NCBI GenBank assembly: GCA_958436475.1 | Contig: CAUBKG010000041.1 | Location: 1-19,679, forward strand | DNA from: an uncultured Clostridia bacterium | GTDB lineage: Bacteria; Bacillota; Clostridia; Oscillospirales; Acutalibacteraceae | DNA: 19,679 nucleotides | Direction: 5' to 3' | Shown: positions 1 through 7,315 of the stretch, one piece after another | Numbering within the stretch: the first letter of the stretch is position 1 | Layout: each line of letters starts with the position of its first letter | Position numbers and translations under genes: made by a program | Notes under the pieces: generated by a model | Database searches by the model: none | The model's input: the letters and a program-made list of their open reading frames with translations, nothing else | What the model was told of the DNA's origin: nothing

Positions 1-93
1 GCCACTCCGCTTAAAACTTAATATTTCCTGCATCGGGACTTTTTTGTGCTGTCCGCACAATCTGGCGCGGTGCACTTCACGCAGGGAGCATTT

Positions 94-849
94 TTATTTT
101 GCCGCTCCAGCGGGAATCTTTTCCTCTTCGGAGGAAGCGAGAGCTTTTGTTTCGGAGGCCTCGCAGTGTTCCTTCATGCGGCGGAAGGCTTCCTCCCGCA
201 TGCGTTCGATCTCCCCGCGCCGGCTGGCGGAAGGGTCGGGGTAAATGGGCTCGAGGATGGTGAGCGTCAGGAACGGCCGCTTTTTCAGCCTTCCGCGAAG
301 CCCTTCTGCGGGCCGGTAGGTGACTGCAAAGGGGATAACGGGAACGCCACAGTCGTAAGCATACAGGAACGCTCCGCGGTGAAACGGGCGGATTTGCCCA
401 CAGTAAGGATAGAGCATCCCTTCGGGGTAAAGGTGAACGGTCCCGCCGTCTTTCAGCAGCTGCTTTATGGTTTTCGAAAAGGCGGCGAACGCCTGCGGCG
501 TTTCCGGAATCGGGATGCCGCCGAGCAGGCGCACGAGGAACCGGACGAAGGGGATTTCCACGTTGGATTTGAGCGTTGGAAAATACATTTTTTTGCCGTA
601 GGCTATGTTTACCATGGAGCAGTCCAGCATATGTACGTGATTGCAGATGGTAACCGCGCCGCCGGGCGCCTTTTTCAAATTTTCCCTTCCTTCGATCCTG
701 AGGCCGAACAGCAGCCGGTTGTACCAGGAGAGAACGGCCAGGGCGAACCGGCACAGCCCCCGGCTGCAAAGATTAAAGAAACGCCCCCGCCGAATGAAGG
801 GATAATCCGCCGTGATCGTTACGTGATAGGGCGTCCACATTTTGACCAT
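94..849 (-). CDS. plsC: 1-acyl-glycerol-3-phosphate acyltransferase (PlsC family)
   Basis: This is a lysophospholipid acyltransferase-fold protein that would move a fatty acyl chain onto a glycerolipid such as lysophosphatidate at the membrane. Seen: the catalytic HxxxxD box reads NHVHMLD (about residues 70-76), and the substrate-binding box reads LYPEGMLYP (about 140-148), followed by FHRGAFLYAYDCGVPVIPF. The roughly 250-aa length suits the family. I chose the ATG at 849 because GGAGG lies 8 bases upstream (858-862). An in-frame ATG at 891 adds 14 residues, overlaps the glycosyltransferase stop by 8 bp and has a weaker site (GAGGA). The gene follows a family-4 glycosyltransferase on the same strand, so the two may build one membrane lipid. 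The family call is firm, but the exact acceptor is not known. Confidence 0.9.
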   Translation of the reverse strand: MVKMWTPYHVTITADYPFIRRGRFFNLCSRGLCRFALAVLSWYNRLLFGLRIEGRENLKKAPGGAVTICNHVHMLDCSMVNIAYGKKMYFPTLKSNVEIPFVRFLVRLLGGIPIPETPQAFAAFSKTIKQLLKDGGTVHLYPEGMLYPYCGQIRPFHRGAFLYAYDCGVPVIPFAVTYRPAEGLRGRLKKRPFLTLTILEPIYPDPSASRRGEIERMREEAFRRMKEHCEASETKALASSEEEKIPAGAAK

Positions 850-883
850 CTGTTCATCCTCCGAACGCCGGAGGGAAAAACGG

Positions 884-2014
884 TTAGCCATGACGGGCTT
901 CCTCGATGGCCTGCCGGAACATGCCTTCCATCTGCTCTACGCAGGAATCGATGTTATACTGCTTGCCGTGCTCGCTGTACACTTTTTCCATGCGGCGTCG
1001 TTCGTCTTCCTGCTCGATCCAGTAGTCGATCTTTTGAGCGAGGTCGCTGCTGTTCCCCGCTTGGAACAGGCTGCGTTCATCCAGCGCAAACTGAGGCGTG
1101 GCGGATTTCGGGCTGTCGGCGATCACCGGCACGAGCCCGCCGCAGAAGGCCTCCATGCAGGAAATGGCTTCGATTTCCGCATCGGCGCAGTGGACGTATA
1201 AATCGCTCATGGCAATCATATCGATCAGCTCCGGTTTGCTGAAAAAACGCAGGATGGGCCGGGAGCCGAGCCCGCAGCCCTGGCGGAGGTAAGCGTTCCG
1301 CTTGGGGCCCTTGCCCGCCAGCACGAGCTGGATACGGTCGGCGTACTTGGATTTTTTCGCCGCCTCGATCAAAAGATCCTGCCTTTTTTCGTTGGAGAAG
1401 CGGCCCACGTTCAAAATTACGAATTTGCCTTCCAGCTCCTTCGATTTCGGGAGCTTGCGGTAAATAAAATCGCGGTCCACGCCGTTGGAGATCACATGGA
1501 GCTTGGCGCGGTAGCCGTTCCGTTCCAGCTCGCCGGCGATGAAACGGCTCGGGCAGTGGATATGGGTGAAGCGGTCGTAAAACGTATTTTTAAAATAGCG
1601 GTAAATGCCGTTGTTCACCGCCCGCGCTTTTCCGAGGCGGATGGTGGAGGTGATGTTTTCCGGTTGCACATGGAAGGCGGCCGTGTGCGGAACTCCCATT
1701 TTCTCCGCGATGCGCAGCCCGCACCGGGAAAGGGAGAAGGGCATGGGAAAATGGACGACGTCCGCCCAGGCGATCGCTTCCCGCAGGGTGGTGCGGCAGG
1801 GCTGTGCAAAGGCCATCCCCTGGGAATGGGCTACCGGCGTGACAATGGGGATATGCCGCTCCTTCACCGGGTATTTGTTTTCCGAGGGTGCGCCGGTGCT
1901 TACTACGCGCACTTCGTTGCCGTGCTGCCGGAGGGTTTCGGCAAAACGGCGGGCGGAGATGGTGGTGCCGTTGTTATCGTCGTCAAACTGATCGATCACC
2001 ATTAATATCTTCAT
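884..2014 (-). CDS. Family 4 glycosyltransferase (GT-B fold), possibly acting on a lipid
   Basis: This is a GT4-type glycosyltransferase of about 376 aa, which would transfer a sugar from a nucleotide-sugar donor with retention. Seen: the N-terminal Rossmann start MKILMVIDQF followed by NNGTTISARRFAETLRQHG. A mid-domain CPSRFIAGELERNGY is followed by VISNGVD. The second domain starts with FVILNVGRFSNEKRQDLLIEA, and the EX7E donor motif is EIEAISCME before AFCGGLVPVIAD. The reading frame stays open 43 codons further upstream, but the ATG at 2014 has AGAAGG at good spacing and starts directly on the Rossmann strand. PlsC follows 34 bp downstream. This pairing suggests a diacylglycerol-type glucosyltransferase, but that acceptor is inferred from context only. 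A weak candidate promoter lies at 2173-2201. Confidence 0.88.
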   Translation of the reverse strand: MKILMVIDQFDDDNNGTTISARRFAETLRQHGNEVRVVSTGAPSENKYPVKERHIPIVTPVAHSQGMAFAQPCRTTLREAIAWADVVHFPMPFSLSRCGLRIAEKMGVPHTAAFHVQPENITSTIRLGKARAVNNGIYRYFKNTFYDRFTHIHCPSRFIAGELERNGYRAKLHVISNGVDRDFIYRKLPKSKELEGKFVILNVGRFSNEKRQDLLIEAAKKSKYADRIQLVLAGKGPKRNAYLRQGCGLGSRPILRFFSKPELIDMIAMSDLYVHCADAEIEAISCMEAFCGGLVPVIADSPKSATPQFALDERSLFQAGNSSDLAQKIDYWIEQEDERRRMEKVYSEHGKQYNIDSCVEQMEGMFRQAIEEARHG

Positions 2015-2172
2015 GAAAACTACCTTCTTTTCCGCGCCGGTCCGGAAAAATCCGGGCGCCGCGTTATTCCTTGTGAGAGCCCGAAGCCGCGGGCCTGCAC
2101 GTTTAAGCGCCCGGCCGTTTGGCAGACGCATGCGAAAAAACAATTCAAATGCAGCCTTCGGGCCGTTTCCCT

Positions 2173-2201
2173 ATTATGTCACATTTTTCGCGGTTCCGCA
2201 A
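2173..2201 (-). promoter_or_regulatory. Weak candidate promoter for the glycosyltransferase-plsC pair
   Basis: On the minus strand TTGCGG (2196-2201) and CATAAT (2173-2178) are separated by 17 bp, upstream of the glycosyltransferase start. The -10 matches consensus at five of six positions, but the -35 matches only at TTG. The long spacing to the gene (about 160 bp) makes this tentative. Confidence 0.3.
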
Positions 2202-2276
2202 CTTGAAGGCACTGCTTTGAAAAAGGAAAAAACAACAGCATTTTTTTATATTTTTTCACGCATCCGGCGTTTCATG

Positions 2277-2285
2277 TGTTATAAT
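2277..2285 (+). promoter_or_regulatory. Extended -10 promoter for the small membrane protein
   Basis: TGTTATAAT is a perfect extended -10 (TGnTATAAT), about 97 bp before the ATG at 2382. No good -35 is visible; TTCACG at 2255-2260 is the nearest, with a 19-bp spacer. Extended -10 promoters often work without a -35. The 2015-2381 stretch is otherwise a divergent intergenic region with no supported gene. Confidence 0.6.
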
Positions 2286-2381
2286 AACGATAGAAAAAGA
2301 TTTCGTTTATGCGAAACCTTGCCGGCTCGCCGCCGGAAAGACGTTTCCCCGCATTTTGGGGATATAAAGGAGGCTTCTTCG

Positions 2382-2648
2382 ATGGATAAAACTTGGAAAT
2401 GGATCGGAATCGCCGCGCTGGGCATTGCCGCGGCAGCGGTGGGAACAGCGGTCGTTTTAAAAATCAAAAGGGACCGCGAATGCTGCTGCACCGAGTGCAT
2501 CTACGATACCGATGGTTTTACCGGCCCCGTTCCGGCACCGCTTGCCCCTGAGAAGCCGGAGGCTTCCGTAAGCGAGGAGCAGGTTTATCCCGCCGATAAG
2601 GCCAGCGGCGCCGAGGTTGCGGATGAATCGGAGTTCCCGCAGGAATAA
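2382..2648 (+). CDS. Small single-pass membrane protein of unknown function (88 aa)
   Basis: I do not recognise a named family. The protein has a short charged N-terminus (MDKTWKW), one hydrophobic helix of about 20 residues (IGIAALGIAAAAVGTAVVL), then a basic stop-transfer KIKRDR. A cysteine cluster ECCCTEC follows, and then an acidic, proline-rich tail. It is probably anchored in the membrane with the tail on the cytoplasmic side, judging by the positive charges after the helix. AAAGGAGG lies 8 bases before the ATG, a strong reason to prefer this start over the longer open frame upstream. It appears to be a single-gene unit, with an extended -10 promoter upstream and a terminator directly after the stop. 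The CCC cluster could bind metal or be lipid-modified, but it does not match a lipobox. Confidence 0.75.
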   Translation: MDKTWKWIGIAALGIAAAAVGTAVVLKIKRDRECCCTECIYDTDGFTGPVPAPLAPEKPEASVSEEQVYPADKASGAEVADESEFPQE

Positions 2649-2650
2649 AT

Positions 2651-2709
2651 AAAAAATAGCCGCAAATGAAGCCCCGTTTTTCGGGAAAGCTGTTTAGCGG
2701 CTATTTTTT
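2651..2709. terminator. Bidirectional intrinsic terminator
   Basis: A perfect 13-bp stem (AAAAAATAGCCGC at 2651-2663 with its complement at 2697-2709) encloses a 33-nt loop. The arm ends give a T-run on both strands. It starts 2 bp after the stop of the small membrane protein gene and faces the converging acyltransferase gene. Confidence 0.8.
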
Positions 2710-2751
2710 GGCGCTACGGCGTTATTTACGCCGCGCGTGGATTTGGGGGCC

Positions 2752-2799
2752 GTGGGCCGTTTCCGGCCCACATGGTGAGTTTTATTGCGGAGCAATAAA
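2752..2799. repeat. Two short perfect hairpins between terminators
   Basis: GTGGGCCG/CGGCCCAC (2752-2771, loop TTTC) and TTTATTGC/GCAATAAA (2781-2799, loop GGA) are both perfect 8-bp stems. No open reading frame or promoter is supported between 2710 and 2815, so these hairpins are the main content of that stretch. Confidence 0.6.
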
Positions 2800-2815
2800 T
2801 AAATATGCCCCGCCG

Positions 2816-2854
2816 GCCGCGGAGAAAGCCTTTTGGCTTTCTCCGCGGCTTTTT
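2816..2854 (+). terminator. Strong intrinsic terminator
   Basis: A perfect 15-bp stem (GCCGCGGAGAAAGCC with its complement) encloses a TTTT loop and is followed by TTTTT. It is oriented for plus-strand transcripts and sits 24 bp before the stop of the convergent acyltransferase gene, a second barrier after 2651-2709. Confidence 0.8.
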
Positions 2855-2877
2855 GCATGTTGAGGCAAAAGAGCCAG

Positions 2878-3951
2878 TCAGCTTCTTTCGCGTTCCGGCG
2901 GCTCTTCCTTCCCGCCGCGGCGGGATAAGAACCGGCTGTATTTCCCGAGCAGGAAGGAGTCCGCTCGGTTCAGAAGGAAGGCCAGCGCCGCCGTGGCGGC
3001 CAGCACCGCGATGGCATATAAAAGATCGCTCGAAATAAAAATACGGCTGCCGCGCAGGGCTTCCATCGGCAGCCCCTGCAGAAGGTAAAGCTCAAAGGAA
3101 AGGGTGCCGAGAAAGCCGAGTACTGGATTTTTGAATTTTACTTTCATGGTGAGAATCATGAAGAAGGCAGGCAGCAGAAGGGTAGCGCAGAGGTTCGCAA
3201 ACAGCGTGACGAGGGCGTTTTTCGATAGATAGGCAAGCGCGCAGAAGCCGGCGAGCAGAACGCCGCAGGCAAGGAGCTTCAGCAGGTACCGCTTTTTCAA
3301 AAAGCGCGCGATATCCCCCTCGCGTTCGGCCCAGCAGATTCCGAGAAGGAAGCTCAGGCAGGAATTATACCACCACGCACCGTACCCGAGAAAATAACAG
3401 GCCGCGATATAAGCTGCGAGGAAGAGAGGCAGCAGGACTTTCCGCCCGCGCGGGCAAAAACGGTAAATGAGGTAGAAGGCCAAATAGAAAAACAGAATGG
3501 CGATCACATACCAGGAAAATTTCACAAACGGCACGCCGTTTACAAAGGACGGCAGGATTTCGGACGCCTCCACCGGCACTCCGGCAAGCAGATAGCCCGC
3601 GAGGGTGAGGAGAAAGGCGAGCAGGTAGGGGAGGAGCACTTTGGGATAGCGTTTATACAAATAGCCGTTCAGATAGGCGCCTTTGGTGCTCTGAAAGGAA
3701 AACTGCAGCCCGTATCCGGACATAAAAAAGAAAACCGAAACAAATAAAAGGGGCATGGCGAATAGTATTTTATAGAGCCCGCCGCCGAGGGTATAGAGGT
3801 GGATGTGCTCGAAGATGATGACCAGCACCACGATGCCTTTCAGCATCCGGAAGCTGTCCTTCGAAGAATTATCTTCAAAGAACCGGCCGCGCGGGGCGAA
3901 CTTGATTCCGATAAGAAGCAGGAAAAGAAAAGCGAGGGCGAGAAAATCCAT
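2878..3951 (-). CDS. Acyltransferase family 3 membrane protein (OafA/NodX-like)
   Basis: This is a 357-aa multi-pass protein of the acyltransferase-3 superfamily, which moves acyl groups (often acetyl) onto surface sugars or lipids at the cytoplasmic membrane. Seen: after a first hydrophobic helix, the typical opening SFRMLKGIVVLVIIFEHIHLY carries the conserved arginine and histidine. FFFMSGYGL follows, and then about eight more hydrophobic segments with short charged loops such as KRYPKVLLPY. The length is normal for a stand-alone member without a SGNH domain. AGGAGAG precedes the ATG at good spacing. The gene stands alone, with a TATAAT-like -10 on the minus strand at 4005-4010 but no clear -35. 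The substrate cannot be read from sequence; the family call is strong. Confidence 0.85.
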   Translation of the reverse strand: MDFLALAFLFLLLIGIKFAPRGRFFEDNSSKDSFRMLKGIVVLVIIFEHIHLYTLGGGLYKILFAMPLLFVSVFFFMSGYGLQFSFQSTKGAYLNGYLYKRYPKVLLPYLLAFLLTLAGYLLAGVPVEASEILPSFVNGVPFVKFSWYVIAILFFYLAFYLIYRFCPRGRKVLLPLFLAAYIAACYFLGYGAWWYNSCLSFLLGICWAEREGDIARFLKKRYLLKLLACGVLLAGFCALAYLSKNALVTLFANLCATLLLPAFFMILTMKVKFKNPVLGFLGTLSFELYLLQGLPMEALRGSRIFISSDLLYAIAVLAATAALAFLLNRADSFLLGKYSRFLSRRGGKEEPPERERS

Positions 3952-4097
3952 ATATCAGCTCTCCTGGTTTTATAATTGAAGGAACACGAAATTACCTTTT
4001 TCCCATTATACCGTGCCGAAAGGCATAAATCCAGACCTATCCGAACGCAAAAAGAGGCTTTTCCGGGATACGCCGGTTGTGGCGGGCATTTTCTCGT

Positions 4098-4166
4098 GAT
4101 ATAATAACCGCATTGCGGTTATTATATCGGATTTATGCCCCCACGCCACGGAGCGGCGGGATGGGC
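4098..4166. repeat. Palindromic direct repeat, copy 1
   Basis: A near-perfect palindrome (GATATAATAACCGCA, a central T, then its complement; 4098-4128) runs into GGATTTATGCCCCCACGCC and a GC-rich stem ending in GGCGGGATGGGC. The unit recurs in the same orientation 259 bp downstream. No coding sequence is supported anywhere between 3952 and 4469. Confidence 0.85.
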
Positions 4167-4211
4167 AATCCTGCCATCCACGCTCCGCGCGCACGGCAGA
4201 ATATCCCACGG

Positions 4212-4346
4212 CGGCGCGGTGGAACGCGCCGGAGCGGCGTTGCCGCTCTGGAAAATCAGAGATTTTCCCCGTGTGAACATTTTACCATCAAAAGGCGGCG
4301 CTGCGGCGCCGCGCGCGGCAAAGCCGCTCTTAAACGCTGTGCGTTT
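4212..4346. repeat. Run of short perfect hairpins
   Basis: Between the two repeat copies lie six perfect hairpins: CGGCGCG/CGCGCCG (4212-4231), GAGCGGC/GCCGCTC (4232-4248), GGAAAATC/GATTTTCC (4250-4268), GCGGCGC/GCGCCGC (4295-4312), GCGGC/GCCGC (4315-4327) and AAACGC/GCGTTT (4332-4346). Four have a 3-nt loop. None has a proper T-run for termination. Confidence 0.75.
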
Positions 4347-4356
4347 GCTTTTGTGG

Positions 4357-4425
4357 TATCACATAACCGCAATGCGGTTATGATATCGGATTTATGCCCC
4401 CACGCCGCAAAGCGGCGGGATGGGC
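4357..4425. repeat. Palindromic direct repeat, copy 2
   Basis: This is the second copy of the 4098-4166 unit. The core palindrome CATAACCGCA/TGCGGTTATG surrounds a central A. The segment ATATCGGATTTATGCCCC and the following CACGCC match copy 1 exactly, as does GCGGCGGGATGGGC at the end. The base pair that closes the core differs from copy 1 on both arms (A-T in copy 1, C-G here). Confidence 0.85.
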
Positions 4426-4469
4426 CGTTATCAATTTTTCAGCATTTTCACCGGAAGGAGATTTGGAAG

Positions 4470-5120
4470 ATGGAAGAACGGATCGCACGCACCATGGAAG
4501 CCCTCCGCGCCAACCGGATGGAGGCTTACTATGTGGAAACCAAAGAGGAAGCGGCCGGGCAGGCTGCGGCCCTGCTTCGGGAGGGGGATGTGATCGCGGC
4601 TGGCGGCTCCATGACGCTCGGGGAAACCGGAATCCGCGAGATGCTCCGCCGGGGGCCCTACCGCTTCTTGGACCGCGACCGCGCGGGGCTTTCAAGGGAG
4701 CAGGTCGAGGAGATTTACCGCGAGGCCTTCCGGGCAGACGCCTATCTTTGCAGCGCCAATGCCGTAACCGAGCGGGGCGAGCTTTATAATGTGGACGGCA
4801 ACAGCAACCGCGTAGCAGCCATCCTTTACGGGCCGAAATCCGTGATCGTGGTGGCCGGCTGCAACAAAATCGTGCCGGACCTCGCCGCCGCGGTGCACCG
4901 GGTCAAAACGCAGGCTGCGCCTAAAAACTGCGCGAGGCTTTCGTGCGCAACTTTCTGCCGGGAGGCGGGGGAATGCGTTTCCCTGCGGCAGGATTCCCCC
5001 GAAATGCCCGAGGGCTGCCGGAGCGAAGCGCGCATCTGCTGTAACTATGTGGTGTCCGCTTACCAGCGGCAGCAGGGCCGGATCAAGGTGATTCTCGTGG
5101 GAGAACCGCTTGGATATTGA
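4470..5120 (+). CDS. LUD domain protein (lactate utilization LutC-like, DUF162)
   Basis: This is a 216-aa stand-alone LUD-domain protein. Relatives include LutC/YkgG, which take part in L-lactate oxidation, but stand-alone clostridial members have no assigned substrate. Seen: EGDVIAAGGSMTLGETGI (about residues 40-57), then DAYLCSANAVTERGELYNVDGNSNRVAAI, then the family-typical VIVVAGCNKIVPDLAAAVHR. The C-terminal third has several cysteines and ends RIKVILVGEPLGY. GGAAGGAG lies 9 bases before the chosen ATG; the frame is open far upstream, but that part runs through the hairpin repeats. The lactate partners LutA and LutB are not nearby, so a role in lactate use is not supported here. The membrane protein gene follows 21 bp downstream and is probably co-transcribed. 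Confidence 0.88.
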   Translation: MEERIARTMEALRANRMEAYYVETKEEAAGQAAALLREGDVIAAGGSMTLGETGIREMLRRGPYRFLDRDRAGLSREQVEEIYREAFRADAYLCSANAVTERGELYNVDGNSNRVAAILYGPKSVIVVAGCNKIVPDLAAAVHRVKTQAAPKNCARLSCATFCREAGECVSLRQDSPEMPEGCRSEARICCNYVVSAYQRQQGRIKVILVGEPLGY

Positions 5121-5141
5121 CAAAGCAGAAGGGAGAGGACT

Positions 5142-5930
5142 ATGAAAAACAAGCCTATGAGGGAAAAGCGCAGGCGCCGCATCACGTTTGGGGCGGCTCT
5201 GTTCGGATTTGTGTTTATCACGCTGGTAGCCTCCTGCGTGTATTCCATTGTCCATATCATCATCACGCCGCCGGGGGCCATTGCTGAAACGCAGTACGAC
5301 AAATTGAAGAGCGATTACGTCCTCATGCTCCTGCAGTGCATCCTCGGCCTGATCGTCATGTTCCTGCCCTCCGTTCTCGAGCGCCGCATGAAGATACAGG
5401 TGCCGAACATGATGTATATCATGTTCCTCATTTTCCTGTACGGCGCGATTTACCTCGGCGAGGTGCAGAGCTTCTATTATAAGATACAGAACTGGGATAT
5501 GATCCTGCACACCTTCAGCGGCCTGATGCTCGGAGCGCTGGGCTTTTCCGTGGTCAACCTGCTGAACCGCACGGAAAAGGTGCCGGTCCATTTAAGCCCC
5601 CTTCTGGTGGCGGTATTCGCCTTCTGTTTTGCCGTGACGCTGGGCGTGATCTGGGAGGTATATGAATACACGTTCGACGGCATCCTGCACCTCAATATGC
5701 AGAAATTTGCAGTGCAGAACGGGGCGCCGCTGATCGGACGGGAGGCGCTGAAGGATACGATGGGGGACCTGATCGTCGATACGCTCGGCGCGTTGGTCAT
5801 GGCGGTGATCGGGTATGTTTCGCTCAAGTTCCACAAGGGATGGGTGGAAAAGATGCTGGTCCGCCGCGGGGATCGCCCTGCGGAGCAGGAAAACGGCGCG
5901 GCTTCGGAATCGGAAAAACCGGCGGACTGA
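5142..5930 (+). CDS. YjdF/DUF2238-like polytopic membrane protein
   Basis: This is a 262-aa integral membrane protein with a strongly basic N-terminus (MKNKPMREKRRRR) and about six hydrophobic helices. Conserved-looking polar residues sit within or beside the helices: NWDMILHTFSGLMLGALGF, then GVIWEVYEYTFDGI, then KDTMGDLIVDTLGALV. This D-H-G, WE-E, D-D-D arrangement matches my recollection of the DUF2238 (YjdF) family, whose biochemical function is unknown. The tail is hydrophilic. GGGAGAGG lies just before the ATG. It follows the LUD gene closely and is followed by a strong terminator. Family assignment is moderately sure, and function should be treated as unknown. Confidence 0.72.
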   Translation: MKNKPMREKRRRRITFGAALFGFVFITLVASCVYSIVHIIITPPGAIAETQYDKLKSDYVLMLLQCILGLIVMFLPSVLERRMKIQVPNMMYIMFLIFLYGAIYLGEVQSFYYKIQNWDMILHTFSGLMLGALGFSVVNLLNRTEKVPVHLSPLLVAVFAFCFAVTLGVIWEVYEYTFDGILHLNMQKFAVQNGAPLIGREALKDTMGDLIVDTLGALVMAVIGYVSLKFHKGWVEKMLVRRGDRPAEQENGAASESEKPAD

Positions 5931-6041
5931 ATCTGCGCGGAAAGCCCCCGCCAAAGGATGAGATTCGGTAACGAAGGTAAGGTTATGAAAATTTGAAAAG
6001 AGCGAAGGCTCCCCCCTTAGGGAAGGCTCATAAATCCACCG

Positions 6042-6083
6042 AAAAAAGCAGCAGACTTTAATCGAAAAAGTCTGCTGCTTTTA
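6042..6083. terminator. Bidirectional intrinsic terminator
   Basis: A perfect 16-bp stem (AAAAGCAGCAGACTTT at 6044-6059, complement at 6067-6082) encloses a 7-nt loop. It lies between the convergent YjdF-like gene and the ABC permease gene, and A/T runs on both sides suit termination in either direction. The rest of 5931-6136 has no supported gene. Confidence 0.8.
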
Positions 6084-6136
6084 TGATGCTTTGTTACCGC
6101 GCCCTGCCAAACCGGCGGGGTCTTTTCAAATAAATT

Positions 6137-7315
6137 TTATTTTGAGAAAACAATGCGTTCGCTGTTGAACATCTTCGTGAGGACGTATACGCCGATGCCG
6201 GTGTATATCAGATTGCTCACGACCGTGATGAGGATGTTCAGAGGGGAAAAGTCGAAGGAGAATACCCCCACCATGCACTGCACGCTGTTGTAAAGGGGAA
6301 TCATGTAGTAAACCACGGCCTGCTTTACGCCGCTGCCGAACATGGCGGTTATCCCGAGCAGCATAACGACGAGCATGAGCGGGGTCACGGCGGTCTGGGC
6401 CTCCTTGATGGTGCGGGCATAGGCCGAAATCAGGGAAATGAGCGTAACCATCAGCAGAACGGTGGAGAGGATAACCACGCCGAGGAGGAGGTAATCGGTC
6501 ACGCTGTAAACGCCGGCATTGAAATCGCCCGCCCCCTGCATGAGCTTCGGCAGCGCCAGAATGGTGCCGAGGGCGCTCGAGAGGCCGCTGAGCAGGGCGA
6601 TCACGGCGAGGGCGGAAATTTTTCCGATGGCAAGAGCACTCCGCTTCATGGGGGTGATGAGCATGGTTGCAATGGTGCCGCGTTCCTTTTCGCCCGCAAT
6701 GGATTCCGGGGCCACCGCCATACAGCCGGAGAACAGGAAGATCATGAGCAGCATGGGCATCATGGAGGTGAAGAGGGTGGCGGCGGTATCCTTTTTGGTT
6801 GCGAGGTCATAGGTCTCTTCGCCGCTGTTGACGTCGAATTTATTGGACATGAGGGATTCATACCGGTCGAGCAGGCCGGTCACCATGGAGAATGCCGCGC
6901 TCGAGTGGGTATCGGCCGTGTTGTAGTAAACGCCCACGTTCGGGGCGGCCTTGCCGGAGGCGGAATCGTAGGCGGCTACTGCGCTGTCGAAATCCGCGGG
7001 GAACACGAGGCAGATATCGAGCTCCTTGTTTTCCACCTGCTGCTTGGCATCTTCCAGCCCGCTTTCGCCGATCGGCTCCATTTCGAGCCCGGCCTCTTTA
7101 GCGGCGGCCCCAATGGAAGCGGGAAGATTGACGACGGAAATGCTGGGCTTGTATTCATCGTCTACGGAAAACATGTTTCCGATGGCGCCCCCCATCAGGC
7201 TGTATACAAGATAAATCAGCAGGCCGGGGAGAAGAATGGTGGTAAAGGCCATGCGCCTGTCGCCAAAAAAGCGCGCAAGCTCTTTCCTTAAAATGGTGAG
7301 GATTCCGCTTTTCAT
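6137..7315 (-). CDS. ABC-2 type transporter permease (NatB type)
   Basis: This is a 392-aa membrane subunit of an ABC exporter. Seen: an N-terminal cytoplasmic stretch (KELARFFGDRR) before the first helix (about 22-45), a soluble outer domain of about 130 residues, then five C-terminal hydrophobic segments. Between them, SIAGEKERGTIATMLITPMKRS is the coupling segment typical of NatB-like permeases. The start overlaps the ATPase stop by 4 bp (ATGA), so the two are translationally coupled. NatB of Bacillus exports sodium, but relatives export antibiotics, peptides or lipids, and the cargo cannot be read here. It is the last gene of the operon that begins with the XRE regulator at 8792. Confidence 0.88.
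   Translation of the reverse strand: MKSGILTILRKELARFFGDRRMAFTTILLPGLLIYLVYSLMGGAIGNMFSVDDEYKPSISVVNLPASIGAAAKEAGLEMEPIGESGLEDAKQQVENKELDICLVFPADFDSAVAAYDSASGKAAPNVGVYYNTADTHSSAAFSMVTGLLDRYESLMSNKFDVNSGEETYDLATKKDTAATLFTSMMPMLLMIFLFSGCMAVAPESIAGEKERGTIATMLITPMKRSALAIGKISALAVIALLSGLSSALGTILALPKLMQGAGDFNAGVYSVTDYLLLGVVILSTVLLMVTLISLISAYARTIKEAQTAVTPLMLVVMLLGITAMFGSGVKQAVVYYMIPLYNSVQCMVGVFSFDFSPLNILITVVSNLIYTGIGVYVLTKMFNSERIVFSK

Noticed and set aside
46..1242. Open frame of 398 codons on the plus strand
   Set aside because: It lies antisense to plsC and the glycosyltransferase, both with clear family motifs. The translation is arginine/proline-rich and has no recognisable domain, as expected for a mirror frame in GC-rich DNA.
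2013..2381. N-terminal extension of the small membrane protein by 123 codons
   Set aside because: The extension crosses the extended -10 promoter, and the ATG at 2382 has a near-perfect ribosome site.
4212..4346. Hairpin run as a CRISPR array
   Set aside because: The hairpins differ in sequence and length. There are no identical repeats with regular spacers and no cas genes.
4692..5591. Open frame of 299 codons on the minus strand
   Set aside because: It mirrors the LUD and YjdF-like genes, has no ribosome site or promoter, and shows no family motif.
6006..6030. AAGGCTCCCCCCTTAGGGAAGG as a possible fragment of a dispersed intergenic repeat
   Set aside because: Only one copy is visible in the window, so it cannot be shown to be a repeat.
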